Assembly (NCBI GenBank): GCA_964473105.1
Contig: CAYYNQ010000026.1
Coordinates: 1 to 40,238 of the forward strand
Length of the DNA: 40,238 bases
DNA from: CAYYNQ01 sp964473105
GTDB taxonomy: Bacteria; Sumerlaeota; Sumerlaeia; MVZB01
Reading direction: 5' to 3'
The notes under the pieces are model-generated. The model did no database searches and had not been told where the DNA came from. It was given only the letters and a program-made list of their open reading frames with translations. Both the position numbers and the translations under genes were made by a program. Below are positions 1-8,123 of this stretch, piece after piece. How positions within the stretch are numbered: position 1 is the stretch's first letter; every line of letters starts with the position of its first letter.

Positions 1-1
1 C

Positions 2-781
2 GGGGCGCCCCTGGTGGTGGATGGGCAGCGGGCCGAGTCCAGCATGAGGGTTCTTGACGGGATGGTGCCCTACTTCCTCTGTCGGGGTGGTCACGACGAT
101 TCAGGGCTGTTCAACCGCTATTTTCCTGTTCATCGATATGAGGATGAGGCTTGGTTTGGCGGGTTCATGGCGACGGATTCCGACAACCGTTTCGTGACTT
201 TCTCCGCGGCCGGGATGGACTTCATGATCATCACGCTCGAGTGGAGAACACCACGCGAGGTCCTCGAATGGGCAAATGAGGTTGTTGCATCTCACACGGA
301 GAAGAGAGTTATCGTTCTGCTGAACAACTACCTCAGCCCCGACAACACCCGTTCCATTCTGGTTGAGTATATCTGGGAGGATTTTATCAGCAAGCACGAG
401 AACATTTTCCTGGTCCTCAGCGGGAACGGGAAACAATACACGCCCGAAACGGGTTTAATCTCCGATTATGGCGACGGGGCAGCGCGCCTGACCAGTCGGG
501 GCGCTGGCGGCAATCGCGTGGATCAGGTCTTGGCCAACTATGAGATGCTGAAGCGGGGTGGGAACGGCTGGCTTCGTTTGATGAAATTCATTCCGCGGGA
601 GGACAAGATTATTGTCACGACCTGGTCACCGTGGATTCAGAAATATGCGACTAATCTTGACGAGCCCGTCCTTTACTGGGGTGATCATCCCGAGGCGGGA
701 GCGGGCTGGTATCCCTGTCCGGATTGGCCGGAACAGAACAGTTTTGAGCTGGATTATGACATGTCACCAAGCTGTCCCTAA
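2..781 (+). CDS. Calcineurin-like phosphoesterase, C-terminal part (5' end outside window), degenerate active site
   Basis: The frame is open to the left edge, so the true start lies upstream; the GTG at 14 is probably an internal codon. The visible part matches the C-terminal half of calcineurin-like metallophosphoesterases common in Planctomycetes and Lentisphaerae: a GNHD-like block, then FSAAGMDFMIITLEW, HENIFLVLSGN, VLANYEMLKRGGNGWLRL and a closing TTWSPW. The metal-binding positions look altered. GNHD reads GGHD (residues 25-28 counted from position 14), the usual His before YL reads NNYL, and the final GHxH reads GNGK. The protein may therefore be a non-catalytic relative or have a shifted function; this is inference, because the N-terminal motifs cannot be seen. 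The stop is followed by about 470 bases without a clear gene. Family confidence is good, activity confidence is low. Confidence 0.75.
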   Translation, partial: GAPLVVDGQRAESSMRVLDGMVPYFLCRGGHDDSGLFNRYFPVHRYEDEAWFGGFMATDSDNRFVTFSAAGMDFMIITLEWRTPREVLEWANEVVASHTEKRVIVLLNNYLSPDNTRSILVEYIWEDFISKHENIFLVLSGNGKQYTPETGLISDYGDGAARLTSRGAGGNRVDQVLANYEMLKRGGNGWLRLMKFIPREDKIIVTTWSPWIQKYATNLDEPVLYWGDHPEAGAGWYPCPDWPEQNSFELDYDMSPSCP

Positions 782-1251
782 TTGCAGAAAATAACCCAGA
801 TTTCGGTCCGTAATCGCAGGTGTGATCGAAAAAATAATTTTTCCGCGCTACGGGCATCGCGCAGGGTATCGGCCTACAGGCCGATGCCCGGACCGATTGC
901 AATTAACCCAGCTGAGGATCATCGGATCACTCCCAGGAATCAACGGAGTTTACGGGTGTGGCTATCGCAAGCAAAGCGACGTAATCCAATAAAAAAAACG
1001 TGCCGGAGCTGGTGGTTTCCACTTGGATAAAGCCCAAATCATGCTTGCCTGATCCATCTTTACGGTCAAAGGTCCGCGGGCGGGGGGCGATGGAGTTTAG
1101 GGATTGATCATTGACGCTAAATGTGAATGGAATACAATCAAGGCCTCTCCTTGATTCAACGGGTTCCCGGTAGATGGTTTGACAGTTGCCGGGTTGTTCG
1201 TCTAAGGGGACTCGAGGACTTCGGTTTGCGAACAAAAATGGGAGTTCCCGG
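782..1251. other. Intergenic region
   Basis: There is no convincing gene between the phosphoesterase and the SDR. Short open frames here lack ribosome sites and family motifs. The region holds a strong inverted repeat near 851-890 and probably the promoter of the downstream sugar-metabolism genes, but I could not find a convincing -35/-10 pair. Confidence 0.5.
851..890. repeat. Nested inverted repeat with two possible hairpins
   Basis: The outer arms CGGGCATCG (851-859) and CGATGCCCG (882-890) are perfect complements. An inner pair ATCGGCCT (868-875) and AGGCCGAT (878-885) is also perfect with a two-base gap. The pairs share bases 882-885, so they cannot both form fully. No T-run follows, so it is not a typical terminator. 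It could be a REP-like element or an RNA switch in the leader. Confidence 0.5.
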
Positions 1252-2007
1252 ATGGAACTGAATCTGAAGGACAAGCTTGCTGTTGTCACCGGAGGTGCCG
1301 GGGGACTCGGAAAACAGATCTGCCTTTCACTCGCCCGGGAGGACGTCAGTGTCATTGTTGCCGATGTGAACCATGGGGAGGGGGAGGACCTGGCGAACCA
1401 GATTCGGGGGGAGGGCCGGAGTGCTTTTTTCGTGGATCTTGATGTCACGAATTCACGCAGTGTCAACTCCCTGGTGGATACGGTGGTGCAGAAGCACGGT
1501 ACGATCGACATTCTCGTCAACAGCGCAGGAATCACCGACAGGCAGCCAGCGCTTGATTTCCCGGAGGAGGTTTTTGACAGGATCATCGCCGTCAATCTCA
1601 AGGGCACATTTCTCTGCTGCCAGTCCGTCGGCAGGATCATGGCGAAGCGGGAAAAAGGAAAAATCATCAATCTCTCGTCCATCGGGGGCACCATCGGATT
1701 GAAGAACACAGTTGGCTACTGCGCCAGCAAGGGTGGCGTGGTCCAGATGACCCGTGCCCTGGCGGTGGATTGGGCTCAATACAACATCAACGTGAACGCG
1801 ATTGCCCCCGGGCTCAACAATACCCCGATCGCAAAGCAGGTTTTCAAGGACCAGCAAACCCTAGATTATTTTCTCGCCAATGTTCCGTTGGGAAGACTGT
1901 GTGAACCGGAAGAGGTGGCTGCAGCCACGCTCTATCTGGCTTCCGAGGTGTCGGACTACATGACCGGCCACATCCTGGCCCTCGATGGTGGCTGGACAGT
2001 CGGGTAG
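1252..2007 (+). CDS. Short-chain dehydrogenase/reductase, KduD / gluconate 5-dehydrogenase-like
   Basis: This is a 251-residue classical SDR, likely an NAD(P)-dependent cytoplasmic oxidoreductase of a sugar acid or keto sugar. The nucleotide-binding motif TGGAGGLG is at residues 13-20, NSAG at 90-93, and the catalytic Tyr and Lys in YCASK at 156 and 160, with the Ser in NLSS before them. The C-terminus has the usual YMTGHILALDGGW. The ATG at 1252 was chosen because the SDR fold starts there at normal length; an in-frame start at 1186 would add 22 residues unlike the family. The gene is followed closely by a transaldolase-family gene, which suggests one transcript and a role in sugar breakdown. 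Sub-family assignment (2-dehydro-3-deoxygluconate or gluconate type) is by general resemblance only. Confidence 0.88.
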   Translation: MELNLKDKLAVVTGGAGGLGKQICLSLAREDVSVIVADVNHGEGEDLANQIRGEGRSAFFVDLDVTNSRSVNSLVDTVVQKHGTIDILVNSAGITDRQPALDFPEEVFDRIIAVNLKGTFLCCQSVGRIMAKREKGKIINLSSIGGTIGLKNTVGYCASKGGVVQMTRALAVDWAQYNINVNAIAPGLNNTPIAKQVFKDQQTLDYFLANVPLGRLCEPEEVAAATLYLASEVSDYMTGHILALDGGWTVG

Positions 2008-2038
2008 AGGCTTCCAAATCATGGCAGGGAGAACCCAG

Positions 2039-3433
2039 ATGGAACCCGGAAGTCGTTACCTGAGCATTCGCGAAGACCTGTTTTTCAAGACCGCGGCCGC
2101 TGAATTCGAAAATCGTTGTACTATTTTGATAAAGGATTTCGAGGAAAGCTTGCGTGAAGCCGGACCGGAGGCGCGATGTGGGTTACTCGGTCAACTCGCC
2201 GGGCTGATCCTTGACTTGGCCTCGTATCTTCCCAGGTGGCACCTTCAATCGCCGGGAAGTACAACCCGTCTTGACGACGAATGTCTTGATCGGATGAGGG
2301 GGGCGTTGCTTCGCCTCCTGAAAGAATACGAATCCCATGAGAAAATCGCCCGTGTGAAGAACGAGATCGAGGAACTGAAAAACAGCAATTTCAGGAAGAT
2401 GTCTGTCCTGTCGGACCAGGGGATTCTCAACACCCGGTGGGGCAATGACTCCGCGGTGGGCCTGACCCGGGCCATGCGCAGGGGAGCGGTGATTGCCACC
2501 ATCAACCCGGTGATGATCTACGAGGTCAGAAAAATCGATCCGGGTCGTTGGGACAAGGTTAAGCGCAGGCTACAGCGGCAGAATCCCGATAATTCTCCGG
2601 TGGAGATGGCGTCATGCATGACGATGGAAGTGGGTCTCGCGAATTGCAAGGAACTCAGGCCGATCTATGAGGCAACGGCCGGGAGATATGGGTATATCTG
2701 CCTCCAGGTCAACCCGCAGAATGCCACCGACCCCGGAAAGATGGTCGATGAGGCTGCGCGTTTATACCGCGATCTTGCCGAACAGCTTGGCGGGGCGCCC
2801 AATGTTACATTCAAGATTCCGGGGACACGGGCGGGGCTGGAAGCGGTACGTGAAATTACATCACGGGGGATCCCTGTCACCGTAACGGCCTGCGCCAGTA
2901 TCGGGCAGCACCTGGCATTTGCACGTGAAATCGAGAAGGGCGCGGCCCCGGTTTCCTGCCTGACCCTGATGAACGGACGGCTGGACGACCCGGTGCGGGA
3001 TGAACTGCTCAAACTTGGCATACCGGATGCCCTGGAAGCTTCGCGGTGGGCGAGCACTGCAGTCATCAGGAAATCATATGGTTTATTGTATCGCGATCAC
3101 GATTACTGCAGGTCAGTTCTTCTTGCCGCGTCCATGCGGGGCCCGTGGAATGTGGAGGGTTCGATCACTGACGGAAAGCGGGAGATTATCATCACGGCAT
3201 TTCCCGACAGGGCCATTGAATATGACAGTGAAGAGAGGGAGTGTGCATCACGCATCAGCGAGAATCCGCCGCCGGGTATCATGCAGACCCTCGAGAGAAG
3301 CACGATCTTTCATGATGCATACCATCCCGAGCGCCTCTCGCCGGATGATTTTGATGATTTCCACCCCGTTGCAGCCTCTCTGGGGCAATTCACCGCCAGC
3401 TACGAGGAGTTTCTGCAATATGTGGTTCAATGA
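2039..3433 (+). CDS. Transaldolase-family protein with long N-terminal extension
   Basis: The C-terminal two thirds carry transaldolase features: a TNP-like block (ATINPVMIYE), an EVG segment, and the Schiff-base lysine region NVTFKIPGTRAGLEA with Lys at about residue 259, followed by GIPVTVTACASIGQ. Transaldolases move a dihydroxyacetone unit between sugar phosphates, or split fructose 6-phosphate in the FSA type. At 464 residues it is longer than the usual 210-380, with about 130 extra helical, charged residues at the front. ATG 2039 has an AGGGAG site (2026-2031) at good spacing; ATG 2021 and GTG 1985, which overlaps the SDR, are alternatives. Closeness to the SDR suggests co-transcription. 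The family is clear, the substrate unknown. Confidence 0.82.
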   Translation: MEPGSRYLSIREDLFFKTAAAEFENRCTILIKDFEESLREAGPEARCGLLGQLAGLILDLASYLPRWHLQSPGSTTRLDDECLDRMRGALLRLLKEYESHEKIARVKNEIEELKNSNFRKMSVLSDQGILNTRWGNDSAVGLTRAMRRGAVIATINPVMIYEVRKIDPGRWDKVKRRLQRQNPDNSPVEMASCMTMEVGLANCKELRPIYEATAGRYGYICLQVNPQNATDPGKMVDEAARLYRDLAEQLGGAPNVTFKIPGTRAGLEAVREITSRGIPVTVTACASIGQHLAFAREIEKGAAPVSCLTLMNGRLDDPVRDELLKLGIPDALEASRWASTAVIRKSYGLLYRDHDYCRSVLLAASMRGPWNVEGSITDGKREIIITAFPDRAIEYDSEERECASRISENPPPGIMQTLERSTIFHDAYHPERLSPDDFDDFHPVAASLGQFTASYEEFLQYVVQ

Positions 3434-3577
3434 TTGCGGAGGAATGACTCTGTCGCACAGGTCAATCGCTGGATCTGTTTTCCCCCTGCGGAGCAATGGA
3501 CGGGGTTGACTGTTACACGGGACCGTTTTCATAAATCCACGGAACCGCGGCAAACCTTCTGTAGAGAGGATAAGATC

Positions 3578-4585
3578 ATGATTGGCACACGAATCCGGTT
3601 ACGTTTGATGATCATCGGACTCTTGATGGGTTTAATCATACCATCCCAGAAATCAACCCATGCGCACTCCGAGAAAGAGGGCCCCTGGTGGCCGCATGCT
3701 GTCTGGGGTGCGGGTGATCAGGCCGGAGCCTCCAATCGGATGACGCCGGAGAAACTGCTGGAGGCGTTGAAGCTTGTCAGGACGGGCAAGGTCTACGAAC
3801 TCGGCCAGGTTTATGAGCGTGGCATGCCGTTGTACGGGGAACGCTCATACTCGATGTTCATCCCGTCCTCCCCGACCGGCGGCCCCTTCGGGGAGAACAA
3901 GATGGTTTATCACGATGATTTTCTTTGCACCGAGATTGGCCAGGTGGGAACCCAGTTTGACGGGCCGGGGCATATCGGTGTCCGGATTGAAAAGAAAGAC
4001 GGTAGCTTCGAGGATGTATTTTACAACGGTTATTCCACGGAGGAAATGAGTGGGCCCTATGGCCTGGAAAAACTGGGTGTGGAGAACATCAAGCCCTACC
4101 TTACACGCGGAATCCTGGTTGATGTCGCGGCTTACAAGGGCGTGGAGTCCCTGTCCCACAGTTATGAGGTCAGTGTTTCCGATGTTCTGGGTGCCCTGGA
4201 AAAACAGGACATGGATCAGTCTTCCATTCGCCCGGGTGACGCGATCTTTTTCAATTATGGATGGTCGAACTACTGGAAGGACCACGAGAAATACAATACG
4301 GACCCCCCGGGTATCGGGGTCGAGGTCGGTTACTGGGTTATCGAGCGCGAGGCATCGTTGATCGGCTCGGATTCGTGGCCAACGGAGGTCATGCCGAATC
4401 CGGATCCGGACCTGATGATTCCCGTGCATATCGAACTGATCACCAAGAATGGGATCTTCAACCTGGAGAACATGGTTTTCGATGAATTAATTGAGGATGG
4501 GGTGTATGAGTTCATGTTTGTCTTTACCCCGATCCGGTTCAAGGGGGCAACCGGTTCCCCGGCACGCCCGCTGGGGATCCGTTAA
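3578..4585 (+). CDS. Exported cyclase-family (kynurenine formamidase-like) hydrolase
   Basis: This 335-residue protein belongs to the metal-dependent cyclase/formamidase family (PF04199 type), which hydrolyses amide or lactone-like bonds. The metal motif usually written HxGTHxDxPxH reads QVGTQFDGPGH here, a variant with both first histidines replaced by Gln but Asp and the last His kept. An N-terminal hydrophobic stretch (IRLRLMIIGLLMGLIIP) ending at STHA predicts a signal peptide, so it probably acts in the periplasm. The ATG at 3578 has AGAGAGGA (3563-3570) seven bases upstream; the open frame back to 3434 has no such site. It ends overlapping the convergent SDR by four bases. The substrate is unknown. 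Confidence 0.85.
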   Translation: MIGTRIRLRLMIIGLLMGLIIPSQKSTHAHSEKEGPWWPHAVWGAGDQAGASNRMTPEKLLEALKLVRTGKVYELGQVYERGMPLYGERSYSMFIPSSPTGGPFGENKMVYHDDFLCTEIGQVGTQFDGPGHIGVRIEKKDGSFEDVFYNGYSTEEMSGPYGLEKLGVENIKPYLTRGILVDVAAYKGVESLSHSYEVSVSDVLGALEKQDMDQSSIRPGDAIFFNYGWSNYWKDHEKYNTDPPGIGVEVGYWVIEREASLIGSDSWPTEVMPNPDPDLMIPVHIELITKNGIFNLENMVFDELIEDGVYEFMFVFTPIRFKGATGSPARPLGIR

Positions 4586-5364
4586 AAGGTCTTCACGGCG
4601 GTGAACCCGGCATCGACAACAATATTTGTTCCCGAGATGTAGCCGGATCGGTCGGAGGCGAGGAAGACAACGACCTCCCCAACCTCTTTCGTGGTGCCGA
4701 TCCGGCCCAGGACATTCGCATCACGGACTTTCTGCAGGAATCCCTCGGCATCTTCCTGGTTCATGTCCGCCAAATCACGGGTGAGCATCGGCGTATCAAT
4801 CGTCCCGGGGGAAATGGCGTTGACCCGGATGCCGTCACTGCCCGTTTCCAGGGCCAGGGTCCGTGCGGCGGCGTTGACTCCCGCCTTGGCGGCTGCATAG
4901 ACCACGCAACCCGGCAACGAGTGGGTTGCCTGGACGGAGGAGGTGAACAGGATGCTGCCTCCTTCGCGTTTTAGCATCTCCGGGATTGAATACTGCGCGC
5001 AGAGCAAGGCACCCTTGAGGTCTACGTCCAGCAGGAGATCCATGTCGACTTCCTGCATTTTTTCCAGCTCTACATAGCGCTCGACACCCGCGTTGGCATG
5101 CATCACGTCAAGTCCGCCGTACTCGTCGACGGCGAGTTTAATCATATTTATGACGTCTTTCGTCCGACTCACATCACCCAGATGCACAACCGCTCGTCCA
5201 CCGGCTGCAATAATGGCATCAACCGTGGTGCGTGCCGCTGTCTTGTCAATGTCGTTGACCACGACCGATGCGCCGGCCCCGGCCAGGGCGAGTGCCGAGC
5301 CGGCACCGATTCCGGAACCGGCGCCCGTCACGATCGCCGTTTTACCTTCCAGTTCAAGAGCCAT
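4582..5364 (-). CDS. Short-chain dehydrogenase/reductase in the xylose-type transporter cluster
   Basis: This is a 260-residue classical SDR. TGAGSGIG lies at residues 13-20, NAG at 91-93, the catalytic Ser in FTSSVQ near 142, and Tyr156/Lys160 in YAAAK. The C-terminus SGYISGTNIVVDAGFTAV is typical. It is read away from the xylFGH genes on the same strand with about 110 bases between, so it is plausibly the last gene of that operon and oxidises the imported sugar or a derivative. AAGGGAGAA sits just upstream of the ATG. The SDR family is certain; the substrate (a pentose or aldonate) is inferred from the neighbours only. Confidence 0.88.
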   Translation of the reverse strand: MALELEGKTAIVTGAGSGIGAGSALALAGAGASVVVNDIDKTAARTTVDAIIAAGGRAVVHLGDVSRTKDVINMIKLAVDEYGGLDVMHANAGVERYVELEKMQEVDMDLLLDVDLKGALLCAQYSIPEMLKREGGSILFTSSVQATHSLPGCVVYAAAKAGVNAAARTLALETGSDGIRVNAISPGTIDTPMLTRDLADMNQEDAEGFLQKVRDANVLGRIGTTKEVGEVVVFLASDRSGYISGTNIVVDAGFTAVKTF

Positions 5365-5472
5365 GATATTCTCCCTTCGACATCATTATAAGCAGGTTGT
5401 CTTCCATTTTGTCCGGTGACAGGATACCGCCACCTAACCATGGAGGCGTAAATTCTCTTGCACGAATGGAGT

Positions 5473-6603
5473 CTACTTCCTCGAGACCGCCACGTCCATC
5501 CACACGGCCAGGATCAGCACAATCCCGCGCGCCATGAATTTCAACTCGGGTGATACCGCCAGCAGCGTCATCCCGTTGAGCAGGCTCGTCATGATCAACG
5601 CACCGAAGAGCACCCCCATCACCGTGCCCCGTCCGCCTTTCAGGCTGGCGCCCCCGATCACGCAGGCCGCGATGGCATCGAGTTCCATCAGGTCGCCGAC
5701 TGTTGTGGTTGAGGCCCCGGCGTAGGCGGTCTGCATGAAGCCCGTTATCGCGACGGTTGCCCCCAGCATCGCATATGCGCCAATCACCACCTTGCGGACC
5801 GGGATGCCCGAAAGCACCGCGGCCTCCTCGTTGTCGCCGATGGCATACAGGTAACGGCCGAATGGGGTGTGCTGGGTGACCAGGTAGACCAGAAAGGCAA
5901 CGAGGCCCAGGATAGCCACCGAGAGCGGGATACCGCGGAAGCTATTCATCACGATCACCAGGAGCAGCAGGCCCTGCAGCCCGACAAATGTCTTGAGAAA
6001 GGCGATCTCGAGATCATCGACTGAAAAACCGTGACTGCGTCGTTGCCGGCGCGTGTGGATGTGTGCCAGGACGAAGACCGCGCCGATGACCGCAAAAACC
6101 AGGTAACCGCTCCACGTGGGGAAATACCAGGTGGTCAGCAGCGAATAGAGATTCGAGGTGTTGCCTTCAGTGACCGGGATGGTTGCGTTATGAATGACCA
6201 GCCAGAACGCGCCCTTGAACACCAGCAGTCCGCCAAGGGTGATGATGAAGGCCGGGATCCGCTGCCCCACGATCAAGCCGCCCATCAGCGACCAGACCAG
6301 GATGGCGAAGATCAATCCAGCCGAGAGCGCTAGCGGCGCGGGCAGGTGGTGCACGAATACCAGGACACTGGCAATGCCTCCAATGAGTCCCACCCCGCTG
6401 CCAACCGATAGGTCGATCATCCCGGGTAGCAGGACCAGCAGCATGCCCAGGGCCAGTGTGGCGGTGACGGCCAGCTCGATGGACAACATCGACAGGTTGC
6501 GTGGACTCAGGAACTTGTCCGATGCCAGGGCAAAGAAAACCCAGATACAGACAAGCCCGATGGTGATCGAAAAGTCGCGAATGGTGATTTTGCTGTTGAT
6601 AAT
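5473..6603 (-). CDS. xylH: Sugar ABC transporter permease, XylH-like, without a standard start codon
   Basis: This is the inner-membrane permease of a XylFGH/RbsABC-type importer, with many hydrophobic helices and the family block LLPGMIDLSVGSG near the front and DLMELDAIAACVIGG near the end. The first in-frame ATG is at 6489, but translating upstream gives a further 38 codons encoding a normal first helix (ITIGLVCIWVFFALASDKF, then LSPRNLS), as expected for this family. No ATG, GTG or TTG occurs there. The frame is closed by the TAG of xylG at 6612-6610, so I set the start at the ATT at 6603, after AGGGG; ATC 6600 is equally possible. The ATG at 6489 would remove helix one. The stop is near 5473. 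It works with XylG and XylF. Confidence 0.85.
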   Translation of the reverse strand: MINSKITIRDFSITIGLVCIWVFFALASDKFLSPRNLSMLSIELAVTATLALGMLLVLLPGMIDLSVGSGVGLIGGIASVLVFVHHLPAPLALSAGLIFAILVWSLMGGLIVGQRIPAFIITLGGLLVFKGAFWLVIHNATIPVTEGNTSNLYSLLTTWYFPTWSGYLVFAVIGAVFVLAHIHTRRQRRSHGFSVDDLEIAFLKTFVGLQGLLLLVIVMNSFRGIPLSVAILGLVAFLVYLVTQHTPFGRYLYAIGDNEEAAVLSGIPVRKVVIGAYAMLGATVAITGFMQTAYAGASTTTVGDLMELDAIAACVIGGASLKGGRGTVMGVLFGALIMTSLLNGMTLLAVSPELKFMARGIVLILAVWMDVAVSRK

Positions 6604-6609
6604 TATCCC

Positions 6610-8121
6610 CTATGCCTGGCTGTATGCGATGGCCGCATTGAGCATCCGCTCCTGTGTGGCTTCCCCGCGTTCGAATTCACCGCTGATGCGTCCGTTGCTG
6701 AGGATTAAAATCCGGTCGCTCATTCCCCTCAGCTCGGATAATTCGCTCGAGACCAGCACAACCGCCTTGCCCTCGCCGGTTAATCGATTGATCAACTCAT
6801 AAATTTCAACCTTTGCGCCGACGTCGATACCACGGGTGGGCTCATCAAGCAGGATCACCCGCGGCCCGGTCATCAACATCTTGCCGATCACCACCTTTTG
6901 CTGGTTACCCCCCGACAGGCTGCCGGTGAGGGTCTCCTGGCTGGTGGCGCGGATGTCCAGTGATTCAATCATCGCCCGATTGCGGTGAAATTCCCGGTTG
7001 GGGTCGATCATCAAACGTGAGGTGAATTGCCCGAGCGATGAAAGCGACAGGTTGAAACCGATCGACTTTTCAAGGAACAGTCCATAGCGTCTGCGATCCT
7101 CGCTTACCATCACGAGGCCCTCGGTCATGGCATCAGCCGGCGAGGTGTCCATCAACTCACGGCCATTGACCCTTACCGAGCCACCTAGGCGCTTTCCAAA
7201 CAATCCTAGGATATGCAGCAGCAGTTCGGAGCGTCCCGCGCCCATCAGGCCGCCCAGGCCCAGCACCTCCCCCTCCCGTACGGCGAAGCTGATATCGTGC
7301 AGGATTTCTGTGCCTGTAAATTCCACTGACACATCATTCACCTCGAGTAACGTCGCGCCTGGTTCCGCCTGATTGCGTGGGAAAAAATCTACGATCTCCC
7401 GGCCCACCATGTGCCGGATGACCTCGTTTCGGCTGGTCTCGGAGGCTGTCAGTGTGCAGATTCCCTGGCCGTCACGCAGGACCGTAATCCGGTCGGCGAC
7501 CTGGAAGACCTCGTCGAGCTTATGCGATATATATACGCATGTGATCCCGCGTTTCTGCAGGCATCTCACGATTTGCAACAGGCGTTCGACCTCTGTTTCA
7601 GTCAGCGCGGAGGTCGGTTCGTCGAGAAGCAGGATACTGGAGTTCTTGGCGAGTGCCTTGACAATTTCAACCAGTTGTTTCTGGCCGATGCCCAGGTCTG
7701 CCACCCGTGCTGTCGGGTCGAGCGTGAGATTATATTCATCCAGTAACGTCTGTGTATCAGCATACATCCGGTGCCAGTCAATCATCAGGCCGCGCCGGGG
7801 CTCGGCCCCGAGAAAGACATTCTCCGCAACGGTCATTTCACCGATCAATGCCAGTTCCTGGTAGATCACGGCAATACCTGCCGCATCGGCGTCGGCGATG
7901 GAGTGAAATTCCGCGGGACACCCGTTCATCAGCAGGCTGCCATCATAAGTTCCGGCTGGATGAACACCGGTGAGCACCTTGATCAGTGTCGATTTTCCCG
8001 CTCCGTTCTCCCCGACCAGGGCATGGATCTCTCCCTGCACCAGGTCAAACGAGACCTGGTTGAGCGCGGTGACACCCGGAAACCGCTTGGTCAGCGTCTG
8101 GACCTCAAGCACTTTTTCCAT
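6610..8121 (-). CDS. xylG: Sugar ABC transporter ATP-binding protein, XylG-like, two ABC domains
   Basis: This 503-residue cytoplasmic ATPase powers monosaccharide import. It contains two fused ABC cassettes. The first has Walker A GENGAGKST at residues 37-45, a signature variant LGIGQKQLVE, and Walker B LLLDEPTSALT. The second has a modified Walker A (GLMGAGRSEL), as usual in the RbsA/XylG/MglA family, then LSGGNQQKV and ILLDEPTRGIDVGAK. Length is normal. It begins three bases after the stop of xylF and ends directly against xylH in the same frame, so the three are one operon. The xylose-type label rests mainly on the strong XylF similarity; other pentoses or hexoses are possible. Confidence 0.93.
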   Translation of the reverse strand: MEKVLEVQTLTKRFPGVTALNQVSFDLVQGEIHALVGENGAGKSTLIKVLTGVHPAGTYDGSLLMNGCPAEFHSIADADAAGIAVIYQELALIGEMTVAENVFLGAEPRRGLMIDWHRMYADTQTLLDEYNLTLDPTARVADLGIGQKQLVEIVKALAKNSSILLLDEPTSALTETEVERLLQIVRCLQKRGITCVYISHKLDEVFQVADRITVLRDGQGICTLTASETSRNEVIRHMVGREIVDFFPRNQAEPGATLLEVNDVSVEFTGTEILHDISFAVREGEVLGLGGLMGAGRSELLLHILGLFGKRLGGSVRVNGRELMDTSPADAMTEGLVMVSEDRRRYGLFLEKSIGFNLSLSSLGQFTSRLMIDPNREFHRNRAMIESLDIRATSQETLTGSLSGGNQQKVVIGKMLMTGPRVILLDEPTRGIDVGAKVEIYELINRLTGEGKAVVLVSSELSELRGMSDRILILSNGRISGEFERGEATQERMLNAAIAYSQA

Positions 8122-8123
8122 GT

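Noticed and set aside
6604..6612. TAG read as an amino acid (recoded genetic code), joining xylG and xylH
   Set aside because: The SDR gene at 1252-2007 ends at TAG at the expected family length, so TAG acts as a stop. Local readthrough cannot be excluded.
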